From assembly GCA_902778985.1 (NCBI GenBank), contig CACYZS010000022.1, forward strand, positions 1 through 18,407: a stretch of DNA of 18,407 nt, read 5' to 3'. Both the position numbers and the translations under genes were made by a program. A model generated the notes under the pieces. The model worked only from the letters and a program-made list of their open reading frames with translations. It was not told the DNA's origin and searched no databases. Positions 1 to 7,785 of this stretch are shown here, piece after piece. This DNA comes from an uncultured Ruminococcus sp. (GTDB lineage Bacteria; Bacillota; Clostridia; Oscillospirales; CAG-272). Within the stretch, counting starts at the first letter, position 1. Each line of letters begins with the position of its first letter.

Positions 1-70
1 CGAAGGTGTACAATCGTACTCCGAGAGGGCGAGAACGGGGAGAGGAAAACAAAAATAGAATCCAATGGAG

Positions 71-98
71 AAACCCGCTCGCGAATGCGAGCGGGTTT
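71..98. terminator. Perfect 12-bp hairpin, possible bidirectional terminator
   Basis: A perfect inverted repeat has arms at 71-82 and 87-98 around a 4-nt loop (GAAT). The arms begin with AAACCC and end with GGGTTT, so the structure carries a short T run when read on either strand. It lies about 160 bp beyond the stop of the minus-strand isomerase gene and could end that transcript, or one arriving from the left of the window. No long T tract follows on either strand, so terminator function is uncertain. The rest of 1-256 holds no gene I can support. Confidence 0.5.
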
Positions 99-256
99 CC
101 ACCTTAAAAATGCAATTTGCTACGTAGGGATTTCGCACAGAGCAGAAAGCACCGACGAACTACAATATAATCCTTTTGTTTTCCGGTCTGTGCCGATAGG
201 GGTTCCCCGACGTGAGTTTACGAGCGTTGGGGGTTCCCGTGATCGCCCGTCGCCTT

Positions 257-1225
257 TTAAGCCCAGGAAATAGTTCCCGGCTTCGGCTCCTTGATGATCG
301 ACTGCTTCAGGAACTCCACCGCGTGGCGCAGTCCCTCTTCGGGGGTCATCAGGCTGTCCTCGTGCTCGATGCTCATGACCTTGTCGTAGCCGACCAGACG
401 GAGCGCCGAGATGATATCGCGCCAGTAGTCCATACCGTTGCCGTAGCCGACCGAACGGAAGATCCAGGAACGATGCGCCTCGTCCTGGTACCGCTTGGTA
501 TCCAGCACGCCGAACTTCGCGACGTTGTACTTATCGAGTTTGGTATCCTTGGCGTGGAAGTGGTAGATCGCGCCCTCGAGCGCCCGGATCGCGGCGACGG
601 GATCGATGCCCTGCCAGATCAGGTGAGAGGGATCGAAGTTCGCGCCCAGCGTCTCGCCGACCGCCTCGCGGATGCGGAGCATGGTCTCGGGGTTATAGAC
701 GCAGAAGCCGGGGTGCATTTCGAACGCGATCTTGGTGACGCCGTGGTTTCTCGCGAACTCGGCGGTCTTCTTCCAGTAGGGGATCAGCACCTCGTCCCAC
801 TGATATTTGAGAACGGTGCGGAAATCCTCCGGCCAGGCGCAGGTCGCCCAGTTCGGGGTCTTATCATCGGGGGAACCGCCGGGGCAGCCCGAGAAGGTAA
901 CGACGGTGTCGACGCCGAGTTTCTCGGCGAGCAGGACCGCGTCGATAAAGTCGTCGTGGAACGCCTTCGCGATCTTCTTGTCGGGGTGGACGGGGTTGCC
1001 GTGCGCCGACAGGTTGGAGAGTTCGATATGGTGGCGCGCGAGCGTCGCCTTGAACTCGTCGAGCGCCTTTTGGTCGTTTAACAGGATCTTCGGATCGCAA
1101 TGCGCCTTGCCGGGATAGCCGCCGCAGCCGATCTCCGCCGCCTCGATGCCGAGCGCCTCGAACTTGGTGAGCGCCTCTTCGAGCGACATTTTGCCGAACA
1201 GGTTGGTCAGAACGCCGAGTTTCAT
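257..1225 (-). CDS. Sugar phosphate isomerase/epimerase-like protein (xylose isomerase-like TIM barrel)
   Basis: The 322-residue product has the layout of the AP-endonuclease-2/xylose-isomerase-like TIM-barrel superfamily, whose members isomerise or epimerise sugars or inositol derivatives at a metal centre in the cytosol. Likely metal and substrate residues are E169 (in FEMHPG), D198 and H201 (in NFDPSH), H222/H224 (in YHFHAKD) and E287 (in SIEHED), at the expected barrel strand ends. The N terminus (MKLGVLTNLF) is typical of the family. The start is fixed by AAGGAGA (minus strand of 1234-1240), 8 nt upstream of the ATG, and by a sigma-A promoter at 1260-1288. The gene stands alone and is divergent from the rest of the window. 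The exact substrate cannot be read from sequence; an inositol or sugar-acid catabolic role is possible but not shown by the neighbours. Confidence 0.85.
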   Translation of the reverse strand: MKLGVLTNLFGKMSLEEALTKFEALGIEAAEIGCGGYPGKAHCDPKILLNDQKALDEFKATLARHHIELSNLSAHGNPVHPDKKIAKAFHDDFIDAVLLAEKLGVDTVVTFSGCPGGSPDDKTPNWATCAWPEDFRTVLKYQWDEVLIPYWKKTAEFARNHGVTKIAFEMHPGFCVYNPETMLRIREAVGETLGANFDPSHLIWQGIDPVAAIRALEGAIYHFHAKDTKLDKYNVAKFGVLDTKRYQDEAHRSWIFRSVGYGNGMDYWRDIISALRLVGYDKVMSIEHEDSLMTPEEGLRHAVEFLKQSIIKEPKPGTISWA

Positions 1226-1259
1226 AGGAAAAATCTCCTTTTTAATGTTTTACGTTTCT

Positions 1260-1288
1260 ATTATACCTGTTCGCCGCCCGATTTGCAA
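1260..1288 (-). promoter_or_regulatory. Sigma-A promoter for the isomerase-like gene
   Basis: On the minus strand, TTGCAA (1283-1288) and TATAAT (1260-1265) are separated by exactly 17 bp. The -10 box is perfect and the -35 matches four of six. It lies about 35 bp upstream of the ATG at 1225 and points towards it. Confidence 0.8.
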
Positions 1289-1389
1289 GGGGTTTTCCCT
1301 CTTTTTTCTTTTACGCGCGCGCCCGTATACATAATCCCCACCCCGGGGGGTATCCTAACCCCTGCCGGTATTCCCGGCGGAGGTGTGCT

Positions 1390-1779
1390 ATGAAAAAACG
1401 GCGAACAGGCGCGTCGGTTTTCCTTTTCGGGGCGCTCGGCTACCCCGCGCTCGAGATCCTGTGGCGCGGGGATACCCACCCGACCATGTCGCTCGCGGGC
1501 GGGATCTGTGCCCTTCTGCTCTTCTTGATCAACCGACGGCTTGCCCCGGGATCGCTCCCGCTGCGGCTGCTTGCCTCGGGGGCGGCGATCACGCTGACCG
1601 AACTGGCGTTCGGCGTGATCTTCAATCTCGCCCTCGGTCTTGACGTCTGGGACTACTCGTCGCTCCCCCTGCATCTTTTCGGGCAGATCTGCCTTCCCTA
1701 TTCGCTGCTCTGGTGCCTGCTCGCTTTGCCCTTCTGCCTGCTCTGCCCCCGCCGCAGGAAGAGCGTTTCCGCCCCCTGA
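1390..1779 (+). CDS. CmpB-like putative ABC-transporter type IV membrane protein
   Basis: This 129-residue integral membrane protein has about four hydrophobic segments (roughly residues 9-25, 34-48, 58-82 and 97-120) and a basic C terminus. GALGYPALEILWRG, LAGGICALLLFLINR, DVWDYSSLP and GQICLPYSLLW match my recollection of the CmpB-like family (Pfam 'putative ABC-transporter type IV'), common in clostridia and of unknown function. Despite the family name there is no ATP-binding domain and no partner ATPase nearby, so transport is unproven. The ATG at 1390 is preceded by CGGAGG (1378-1383) with a 6-nt gap. A 5-bp hairpin (1364-1368 with 1374-1378) touches the ribosome binding site. Upstream, CATAAT at 1330-1335 is only a weak promoter candidate. 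No clear terminator follows before the Nudix promoter. Confidence 0.8.
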   Translation: MKKRRTGASVFLFGALGYPALEILWRGDTHPTMSLAGGICALLLFLINRRLAPGSLPLRLLASGAAITLTELAFGVIFNLALGLDVWDYSSLPLHLFGQICLPYSLLWCLLALPFCLLCPRRRKSVSAP

Positions 1780-1818
1780 GCCAAGACAGGGAACGGGGCG
1801 AGCCGACCTTTTTCGGTC

Positions 1819-1847
1819 TTGACAGGAAAGGGGATTTGTGCTATACT
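1819..1847 (+). promoter_or_regulatory. Sigma-A promoter for the Nudix-CvpA operon
   Basis: TTGACA (1819-1824) and TATACT (1842-1847) are separated by 17 bp. A consensus -35 with a five-of-six -10 makes this a strong housekeeping promoter. An in-frame ATG at 1838 overlaps the -10 box, so it would not be in the transcript and cannot be the Nudix start. Confidence 0.88.
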
Positions 1848-1876
1848 CATCTCGAAACAAGCAGCGGAGGAACGCG

Positions 1877-2476
1877 ATGAAAAGCACCCGAGAGGACCAA
1901 AGATTTCCGCGGATCCTGACCGAACCCGAAAAACTGGTGGAAACCGAGATCGACCGCGAACGGCTCTTTTCGGGCGCCGTCTTCGATCTTGAGGTCGACC
2001 GCGTCAAACTCCCGAACGGACGGATCGCGACGCGCGAACTGATCCGGCACAAGGGCGCCGTCGCCGTCGTTCCCCTGTTCTCCGACGGAACGGTCGCGGT
2101 GGAAGAACAGTTCCGGTTCGCTGTCGGCAAGATCCTCTTCGAGATCCCGGCGGGGAAACTCGACTCCCCGGACGAGGACCGCGAAGCGGCGGCGCGCCGC
2201 GAACTCCGCGAGGAGACCGGGCTTGTCGCCGGCAAACTGATCTGCCTCGGCGACTACTTCGGTTCGCCCGCGATCGTCGACGAACGCATCACCCTCTACC
2301 TCGCGACCGATCTTTCGGAGGGCGAGCGCGACCTTGACGACGACGAATTTCTCTCGGTGCGCAGGATCCCGCTCGAAGACCTTTGCGACGCGATCCTCTC
2401 CGGCAACATCCCGGACGGGAAGACCCAGGCGGCGCTTTCGCGCGTGATGCTGATGCGGCAGCGCGGCTTGATCTGA
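1877..2476 (+). CDS. Nudix hydrolase, ADP-ribose pyrophosphatase-like
   Basis: This 199-residue Nudix hydrolase probably splits ADP-ribose or a related nucleoside-diphosphate sugar into AMP and a sugar phosphate, using Mg2+. The Nudix box spans residues 93-116, running from G93 through E100 to REL (108-110), the metal-binding EE (112-113) and G115. It has six rather than five residues between the first G and E. EEQFR (76-80) and FEIPAGKLD just before the box are typical of ADP-ribose pyrophosphatases rather than MutT enzymes. The ATG at 1877 is chosen because CGGAGG (1865-1870) sits 6 nt upstream and the promoter -10 covers the alternative ATG at 1838. The CvpA-family gene follows after 33 bp with no terminator, so the two are probably cotranscribed. 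Exact substrate is inferred. Confidence 0.9.
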   Translation: MKSTREDQRFPRILTEPEKLVETEIDRERLFSGAVFDLEVDRVKLPNGRIATRELIRHKGAVAVVPLFSDGTVAVEEQFRFAVGKILFEIPAGKLDSPDEDREAAARRELREETGLVAGKLICLGDYFGSPAIVDERITLYLATDLSEGERDLDDDEFLSVRRIPLEDLCDAILSGNIPDGKTQAALSRVMLMRQRGLI

Positions 2477-2509
2477 CGCTATTCAGACGTATAAACGGAG
2501 GTACATAGA

Positions 2510-3433
2510 ATGGATTTTGTTCTTAACAACGGCGCGACCGTCCTTTTGATCCTGGCGGGCGTCCTGATCGGTTTCGGGGCGCTTCTCGGTCTGTTCCGGG
2601 GGTTCAAGCGGGCGTTCATCCGCTTCCTCACCGTGGCGATCGCCTTCTTCGGCTCGCTCTTTGCGTGCCGGTATTTCCTGACCAACACCGAAAAGGTGCT
2701 GAATCACCCCTGGACGCAAAAACTGCTCGCCCTTCTGAAGATCACCTTCCTCGACACGTTGAAGGAGCAGGTGCCCGACGCCTACGAACTGCTGATCGGT
2801 CTTCCGGTCGCGATCCTCTCGCCGATCGTTTTCACCGCGCTGTTCATCGTCGCGGCGTTCGTGCTTGAGATCGTTTCGATGATCATCGGCTTCTTCGCCG
2901 GTCCGAAGCACAGTTTCCGCCTTCTCGGCGGCGTGATCGGCGCGGTACAGGGCGCCGTCGTGACGGTCGCGATCATGGTCCCGCTCTGCGGTCTGCTGAC
3001 CAACGCCGTCTCGGCGATCGACACGATCGAAGAGGAGAAGGACGATCGCTACAACGTCGCCGCGGTCGACCAACTCGCGGGATATAAGGAACAGATGCTC
3101 GCCATCACCGACGCGCCGATCTACCAACTGGTGGACAAGTACGCCGGCACCCCGATCTGCAACTCCCTGATGCGCTACGAGGTCGACGGCAAAGAGGTCA
3201 ACATCAAGGAAGAGACCGACAACGTCGCCGCGCTCTACGCTGGTAAACGACATCGACAAATCCGAACTTTTCCCGCGTCTGATCGCCGCCGTACTGAACG
3301 CCGCAGGCGGTGCGTGGGAGAGCGGAGAAGAATTCCTCTCGATCCCTGCGCCCGAAGTCAGCGAAGAATTCAAAGACGTGATGACCAAACTCTACGCCGT
3401 ATTGAAAGCGTCGAGCGCCGACGACGACCCTAA
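2510..3433 (+). CDS. CvpA-family membrane protein, N-terminal part (frameshifted gene)
   Basis: The first 243 codons encode a CvpA-type (colicin V production) membrane protein. There are about four hydrophobic segments (residues 10-30, 36-54, 95-130 and 138-164), with the family's GLFRGFKRAF after the first helix. The ATG at 2510 follows CGGAGG (2496-2501) by 8 nt, 33 bp after the Nudix stop. After codon 243 (TAC, 3236-3238) the frame turns into an arginine-rich shadow ending at 3433, while a good protein continues in the next frame from 3240. One extra base, or loss of two, near 3239 explains this. The intact protein would be about 501 residues. CvpA proteins are inner-membrane proteins of poorly defined role, so no more specific function is claimed. 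Confidence 0.8.
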   Translation: MDFVLNNGATVLLILAGVLIGFGALLGLFRGFKRAFIRFLTVAIAFFGSLFACRYFLTNTEKVLNHPWTQKLLALLKITFLDTLKEQVPDAYELLIGLPVAILSPIVFTALFIVAAFVLEIVSMIIGFFAGPKHSFRLLGGVIGAVQGAVVTVAIMVPLCGLLTNAVSAIDTIEEEKDDRYNVAAVDQLAGYKEQMLAITDAPIYQLVDKYAGTPICNSLMRYEVDGKEVNIKEETDNVAALYAGKRHRQIRTFPASDRRRTERRRRCVGERRRIPLDPCARSQRRIQRRDDQTLRRIESVERRRRP

Positions 3434-4016
3434 CACCCCGACCGGTATGCCCGCGGGCAGATCTGTGGTCGCCAACGACTTCCAGACTCTGGTCGATCTG
3501 ATGGACGTCTTCGAGCAGCACGGGCTCTTCCCGATCATCGACGACTCCGACGCCATGAAGGACAAACTCTCGAACGATCCGACGCTGATCCCCGATATCC
3601 GGACCGTTTTGCGCGCCAACGACAGATACGCCGCGGTCTGCGACGCCCTCGAGCAGGCGGCGATCAAAGCGGTTGTCGCCAACTTCGTCGACATCCCCGA
3701 AGCCGATTCGCCCGAATACGTCGAGTACCACCAGATGACGACCGCGATCGCGGACGCCCTGAACGGCGTCGACAGTTCCGATCTGGAAGCGTTCTTCAAC
3801 GATCCGGATCAGTTCATCGGTACCGACGTGCAGTCCGCTCTGGACGATAACCCCGACGTCACGATCGACAGCGCGATGCTCGATATCGCAAAAGATCTGC
3901 TCGCCGACGCGCTTGCGCAGGACGCGGACCTCAAAGCGAAACTCGAAGATCCCGATCAAACCATCACGGCGGAAGACATCGAAGCGTTCCTTGCCGCGAT
4001 GAACAACGGCGACTGA
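3240..4016 (+). CDS. CvpA-family protein, C-terminal part (continuation after frameshift)
   Basis: This frame continues the CvpA-family protein of 2510 after the indel near 3239. It begins LVNDIDKSELFPRL and runs 258 residues to a TGA. The segment is soluble, acidic (many D and E) and largely helical, ending EAFLAAMNNGD. Long tails like this occur on clostridial CvpA homologues, in my recollection. There is no convincing ribosome binding site before the first in-frame ATG (3381) or GTG (3378), so it is probably not an independent gene. A strong terminator starts 21 bp after the stop. Confidence 0.75.
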   Translation: MVNDIDKSELFPRLIAAVLNAAGGAWESGEEFLSIPAPEVSEEFKDVMTKLYAVLKASSADDDPNTPTGMPAGRSVVANDFQTLVDLMDVFEQHGLFPIIDDSDAMKDKLSNDPTLIPDIRTVLRANDRYAAVCDALEQAAIKAVVANFVDIPEADSPEYVEYHQMTTAIADALNGVDSSDLEAFFNDPDQFIGTDVQSALDDNPDVTIDSAMLDIAKDLLADALAQDADLKAKLEDPDQTITAEDIEAFLAAMNNGD

Positions 4017-4037
4017 CGCCAATCCCAAACGCCTGTC

Positions 4038-4072
4038 GCGGGCGCCCCGTTCCGGGGCGCCCGCTCTTTTCG
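4038..4072 (+). terminator. Rho-independent terminator after the CvpA gene
   Basis: A perfect 12-bp GC-rich stem (4038-4049 with 4053-4064) closes a TTC loop and is followed by TCTTTTCG. It ends the Nudix-CvpA transcript and separates it from the topoisomerase promoter. Confidence 0.92.
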
Positions 4073-4151
4073 TATAATCTCGTTTTCGGCGAATTCGACA
4101 ACTATATGTAGATAGAGACGGCTTTTTGACATCAACCTGTGGGAAAACCGC

Positions 4152-4180
4152 TTGACACCGGGGGAGAAAAAAGGTATAAT
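4152..4180 (+). promoter_or_regulatory. Perfect consensus sigma-A promoter for the topoisomerase pair
   Basis: TTGACA (4152-4157), a 17-bp spacer and TATAAT (4175-4180) match the consensus exactly. The -10 lies 44 bp upstream of the parE-like ATG. Confidence 0.93.
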
Positions 4181-4224
4181 GATTAAATAGAACGAAAACC
4201 GCATTACCGGAGGGAACCGAACTC

Positions 4225-6198
4225 ATGGCGAAAAACGAATACAATGCGAGTTCCATCACGGTTCTGGAAGGACTGGAACCGGTCAGACGGCGCCCGGGTA
4301 TGTATATCGGGGACACCGACGTCCGAGGACTGCATCATATGGTCTGGGAGATCGTCGACAACGCGGTCGACGAGGCGGCGAACGGCTTCGCCGACAGAAT
4401 CGACGTGACCATCCACCCCGACGGCAGTCTGACCGTCACCGACAACGGACGCGGGATGCCGGTCGACATCCACCCGGGAACGCAGGTGCCGGGTATCGAA
4501 CTGATCTTTACAAAACTGCACGCGGGCGGCAAATTCGACGGCAAGAGTTATTCGTACGCGGGCGGACTTCACGGCGTGGGCGCTTCGGTCGTCAACGCCC
4601 TTTCGCGTTGGCTGGTCGCCGAATCGATCCGCGACGGCAAACGCTACCGCATCGAGTTTGAGAGTCCCGAGGACGAAAACGGAAACGTCCGCTCGGGCGT
4701 GCTGAAACGCAAACTCCGCGTCACGGGGCGCGACGTGCCGGGGCACGGTTCCTCGGTGACGTTTATGCCCGACGACCGGGTGTTCAACACGATCCATTTC
4801 GATTTCAACACGATCCAGAACAAACTGCGCGAACTGGCGTTTCTGAACGCCGGGCTGACCATCACCTTCAAAGACGAGCGCAAAACCGAGGGCGAAAACG
4901 CCTTCGTTTACAGTTACAAGAACGGTCTTGTCGACTACATGAAGTTCTTCCACCAGGGGAAGAAACCGCTCTACGAAGAACCGATCCTGATCTCGGGCGA
5001 GTCCGACGGCATCCGCCTGACCGCGGCGATCCAGCATACCGACGGCTACAACGAGACCATTCTTTCCTACGTCAACAATATCCGCACCACCGAGGGCGGC
5101 ACGCACGAGACCGGGTTCAAGACCGCCCTGACCAAGGTCTTCAACACCGCCGCGCGCGAACTCGGCGTGCTGAAAGACAAGGACGACAACTACATCGGCG
5201 AGGATCTGCGCGAGGGGTTGACCGTCATCCTGCTGGTCAAGATGAAGGAAGCCCAGTTCGAGGGGCAGACCAAGACCAAACTCGGCAATATCTCGGTGCG
5301 CACGGCGGTCGAGACCATCGTGACCGAGCAACTCGGACGCTACACCCAGAACCGCTCCAACCAGGCGGTCGTGAAGGCGGCGCTCGAGAAGGCGAAGGCG
5401 GCGCGCGGGGTGCGCGAGGCGACCAAAAAGGCAAACGACCTTGCCCGCCAGAAGAACAGTCTCGAGGTCACGGCGCTGGTCGGCAAATTCGCCGCGAGCA
5501 TCGGGCGCGACTACTCGAAAAACGAAATGTTCATCGTCGAGGGCGACTCGGCGGGCGGGTCCGCGAAGCAGGGGCGCGACCGGAACTTCCAGGCGATCCT
5601 GCCGCTTCGAGGCAAGCCTGTCAACAGCGAGAAGCGCCGCCTTGAAGCCCTGCTCGCAAACGAGGAGATCCGCTCGATCATCACGGCGCTCGGGACCGGC
5701 GTCGGACGCGATTTCAACATCGCCAATCTCCGCTACGACAAGGTCATCATCCTGGCGGACGCGGACCAGGACGGCGCGCATATCCGGGCGCTGCTCCTGA
5801 CCTTCTTCTACCGCTACATGAAAGAACTGATCCTCGAAGGACACGTCTATATCGGGATGCCGCCGCTCTACCGCGTCGAACGCAAGTCGGACGGCAAGGT
5901 CTGGTTTGCCTACGACGACGCCGAATGTGAGAAGATCACGTCCCAGTTTGAGAAGAGTTCCGCCTACGTCATCTCGCGCTACAAAGGGCTTGGCGAGATG
6001 AACCCCGAACTGCTCTGGGAGACCACGATGAACCCCGCGCACCGGACGCTGATCCGCGTCGGGATCGAGGACGCGGCGGAAGCCGAGAACATGGTGACTA
6101 TTCTGATGGGCGACGACGCCGCCCGCCGGCAGGACTACATTTTCGCGCACGCCGACTTCAACAAAGTGGACGCGTTCGCCAAGAAAGTGAAGGTGTAA
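4225..6198 (+). CDS. parE: DNA topoisomerase IV subunit B (ParE; GyrB-like alternative)
   Basis: This 657-residue ATPase subunit of a type II topoisomerase works with the protein encoded directly downstream to pass one DNA duplex through another. The GHKL ATPase domain shows E42, N46 and D49 (WEIVDNAVDE), D73 (DNGRGMP) and the lid motif GGLHGVGASVVNALS near 113-127; these numbers coincide with E. coli GyrB. EGQTKTKLGN is the QTK loop. The Toprim domain has E439 (EGDSAGGSAKQGRDR) and D512/D514 (DADQDGAH) for Mg2+. The ATG at 4225 follows GGAGG (4209-4213) by 11 nt. Length, the pairing with a ParC-like partner and the absence of dnaA or recF nearby favour ParE, but GyrB cannot be excluded by eye. 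Confidence 0.9.
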   Translation: MAKNEYNASSITVLEGLEPVRRRPGMYIGDTDVRGLHHMVWEIVDNAVDEAANGFADRIDVTIHPDGSLTVTDNGRGMPVDIHPGTQVPGIELIFTKLHAGGKFDGKSYSYAGGLHGVGASVVNALSRWLVAESIRDGKRYRIEFESPEDENGNVRSGVLKRKLRVTGRDVPGHGSSVTFMPDDRVFNTIHFDFNTIQNKLRELAFLNAGLTITFKDERKTEGENAFVYSYKNGLVDYMKFFHQGKKPLYEEPILISGESDGIRLTAAIQHTDGYNETILSYVNNIRTTEGGTHETGFKTALTKVFNTAARELGVLKDKDDNYIGEDLREGLTVILLVKMKEAQFEGQTKTKLGNISVRTAVETIVTEQLGRYTQNRSNQAVVKAALEKAKAARGVREATKKANDLARQKNSLEVTALVGKFAASIGRDYSKNEMFIVEGDSAGGSAKQGRDRNFQAILPLRGKPVNSEKRRLEALLANEEIRSIITALGTGVGRDFNIANLRYDKVIILADADQDGAHIRALLLTFFYRYMKELILEGHVYIGMPPLYRVERKSDGKVWFAYDDAECEKITSQFEKSSAYVISRYKGLGEMNPELLWETTMNPAHRTLIRVGIEDAAEAENMVTILMGDDAARRQDYIFAHADFNKVDAFAKKVKV

Positions 6199-6201
6199 AA
6201 G

Positions 6202-7785
6202 GTGAGCCGACAGTCAAAGACGCCGAAAGAAACGGTCGACAATACCGTGATCCTTGAACGCAACATGGAAGACGTGATGCACGCCTCCATGATGCCCTAT
6301 TCCGAACACGTCATACTCGAACGCGCGGTCCCGCGGGTGGAGGACGGTCTGAAACCCGTGCAACGCCGCGTCCTGTTCGCGATGAACGAAGCCGGGCTGA
6401 CGCCCGACAAGCCCTTCCGCAAATCGGCGAACATCGTCGGGGAGACCATGGCAAAATACCACCCCCACGGCGACAGTTCCATCTACGATACGATGGTCCG
6501 TCTGGCGCAGGACTTCAATATGCGCGTGCCGCTGGTCGAAGGGAACGGGAACTTCGGTTCGATGGACGGCGACACCGCCGCCGCCTTCCGGTACACCGAG
6601 GCGCGCATGGCGCCCGCCGCGCTCCTGATGATGCGCGATCTCGCGAAGGAGACCGTGCCGTCGTCTCTCAACTTCGACGACACCCGAAGGGAACCCGACG
6701 TGCTTCCCGCCCTCTTCCCCAACCTGCTGATCAACGGCTCCGCGGGTATCGCGGTCGGGCTGGCGACCAACATCCCGCCCCACAACCCCGACGAGGTGAT
6801 CGACGGCGTCATCGCCGCGGTCAAGAACCCGAAGATCACGCTCGACGGACTGATGAAGCATATCAAAGGTCCGGATTTCCCGACCGGCGGCATCATCGTC
6901 AACCCGCAGGATCTGCCCGCGATCTACGCGACGGGCGAAGGCAAACTCTACGTCCGCGCCAAAGCCGAGATCGAGAAACTCCCGGACGGGAAGAGCAATA
7001 TCGTCGTGACCGAGTTCCCCTTCCAGTCGAACAAGGCGGAACTGCTCGCCAAGGTGCTCGAACACGCGCAGGGAAAGCGCGAGATCATTCAGCAGATCTC
7101 GGACGTGCGGGACGAGTCCGACCGGACGGGCATCCGCGCGGTCATCGAGGTCAAGCGGGGCTACGACGCCGCCAAACTGCTGACCTACCTCTACCGCTAC
7201 ACCGACCTGCAGAAGACCTTTGCGGTCAATATGAACGCGATCGCCGAGGGGCGCCCGATGCAACTGCCTCTCGTCGCAGCGGTCAACTACTACGTCGCCT
7301 TCCGGCGCAAGATCGAACGCCGCCGGATCAACTACGACCTGCGCGTCGCCCGCGACCGCGAGGAGATCCTCGGCGGACTGACGATCGCGGCGCTGAACAT
7401 CGACCGCGTGATCGCGGTGATCCGCGGCTCCAAGACCCCCGCCGCCGCCAAGGAACAACTCTGCGCCGAATTCAACCTGACCGACCGGCAGGCGGAAGCG
7501 ATCCTCGAAATGAAACTCCGCCGGCTGACAGGTCTTGAGATCGAGACCCTCGAAAACGAACTGGCGAAGGTGCGCGAGAACATCGCCAACTACGAACGCC
7601 TGCTCGCCGATCCCCTTGAGATGGATCGCGAGATCATCGCGTCGCTGAAGGACGTCAAGCGGGCGCTGCACTCCGAGCGCCGCACCGAACTTGCCGGCGA
7701 GATCGAAGAGGAGACCGTACGGCTCGACGATTTCCGGAGGACACCGTCGCGTATATCGACGAGACCGGGAACCTCCACCGCGTAA
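6202..7785 (+). CDS. parC: DNA topoisomerase IV subunit A (ParC), N-terminal part (frameshifted gene)
   Basis: This encodes the DNA breakage-reunion subunit. The catalytic tyrosine is Y131 (FRYTEARM, E. coli GyrA Y122). The quinolone-contact positions are the sensitive type, S92 and D96 (HPHGDSSIYD). VPRVEDGLKPVQRR favours ParC over GyrA. A coiled-coil segment sits near residues 435-475. The GTG start at 6202 lies 3 bp after the parE stop, with AAGGTG (6190-6195) upstream; starting at a later ATG would cut off the conserved N terminus. Coding sense is lost after codon 511 (TTC, 7732-7734). Restoring one C there (CC to CCC) gives F-P-E-D-T-V-A-Y-I-D and continues to 8312, for about 703 residues. 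As it stands the frame ends at 7785 and lacks the C-terminal domain. Confidence 0.88.
   Translation: MSRQSKTPKETVDNTVILERNMEDVMHASMMPYSEHVILERAVPRVEDGLKPVQRRVLFAMNEAGLTPDKPFRKSANIVGETMAKYHPHGDSSIYDTMVRLAQDFNMRVPLVEGNGNFGSMDGDTAAAFRYTEARMAPAALLMMRDLAKETVPSSLNFDDTRREPDVLPALFPNLLINGSAGIAVGLATNIPPHNPDEVIDGVIAAVKNPKITLDGLMKHIKGPDFPTGGIIVNPQDLPAIYATGEGKLYVRAKAEIEKLPDGKSNIVVTEFPFQSNKAELLAKVLEHAQGKREIIQQISDVRDESDRTGIRAVIEVKRGYDAAKLLTYLYRYTDLQKTFAVNMNAIAEGRPMQLPLVAAVNYYVAFRRKIERRRINYDLRVARDREEILGGLTIAALNIDRVIAVIRGSKTPAAAKEQLCAEFNLTDRQAEAILEMKLRRLTGLEIETLENELAKVRENIANYERLLADPLEMDREIIASLKDVKRALHSERRTELAGEIEEETVRLDDFRRTPSRISTRPGTSTA

Noticed and set aside
166..171. TATAAT in the left flank
   Set aside because: The -35 position reads CAGAAA and no gene follows on that strand.
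85..273. A 62-codon open frame at the left end
   Set aside because: It starts inside the hairpin at 71-98, overlaps the isomerase gene end and has no ribosome binding site.
1364..1378. Small GCCGG/CCGGC hairpin next to the ribosome binding site of the CmpB-like gene as a riboswitch or thermosensor
   Set aside because: The stem is only 5 bp with no surrounding conserved structure, so chance in GC-rich sequence is enough.
3236..3242. Programmed +1 frameshifting in the CvpA gene
   Set aside because: No in-frame stop codon at the shift point, no internal Shine-Dalgarno arrangement like that of RF2, and no slippery codon. A plain indel is simpler.
4073..4078. TATAAT just after the terminator at 4038-4064
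   Set aside because: The matching -35 position falls inside the terminator stem and reads TTCCGG. The consensus promoter at 4152-4180 explains transcription of parE.
4132..4150. TGTGGGAAA upstream of parE as a DnaA box on the minus strand
   Set aside because: It has two mismatches to the consensus and stands alone, so it is too weak to claim.
4204..6150. A 648-codon open frame on the minus strand opposite parE, and similar long antisense frames opposite parC, the transglutaminase-like gene and the repeat protein
   Set aside because: They mirror strong coding frames in GC-rich DNA, have low-complexity R/V/D/G-rich translations resembling no family, and lack promoters and ribosome binding sites.
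7732..7742. Programmed -1 frameshifting in parC, suggested by a GGAGG at 7736-7740
   Set aside because: There is no slippery heptamer. The GGAGG overlaps the shift point rather than lying upstream of it, and one lost C accounts for everything.
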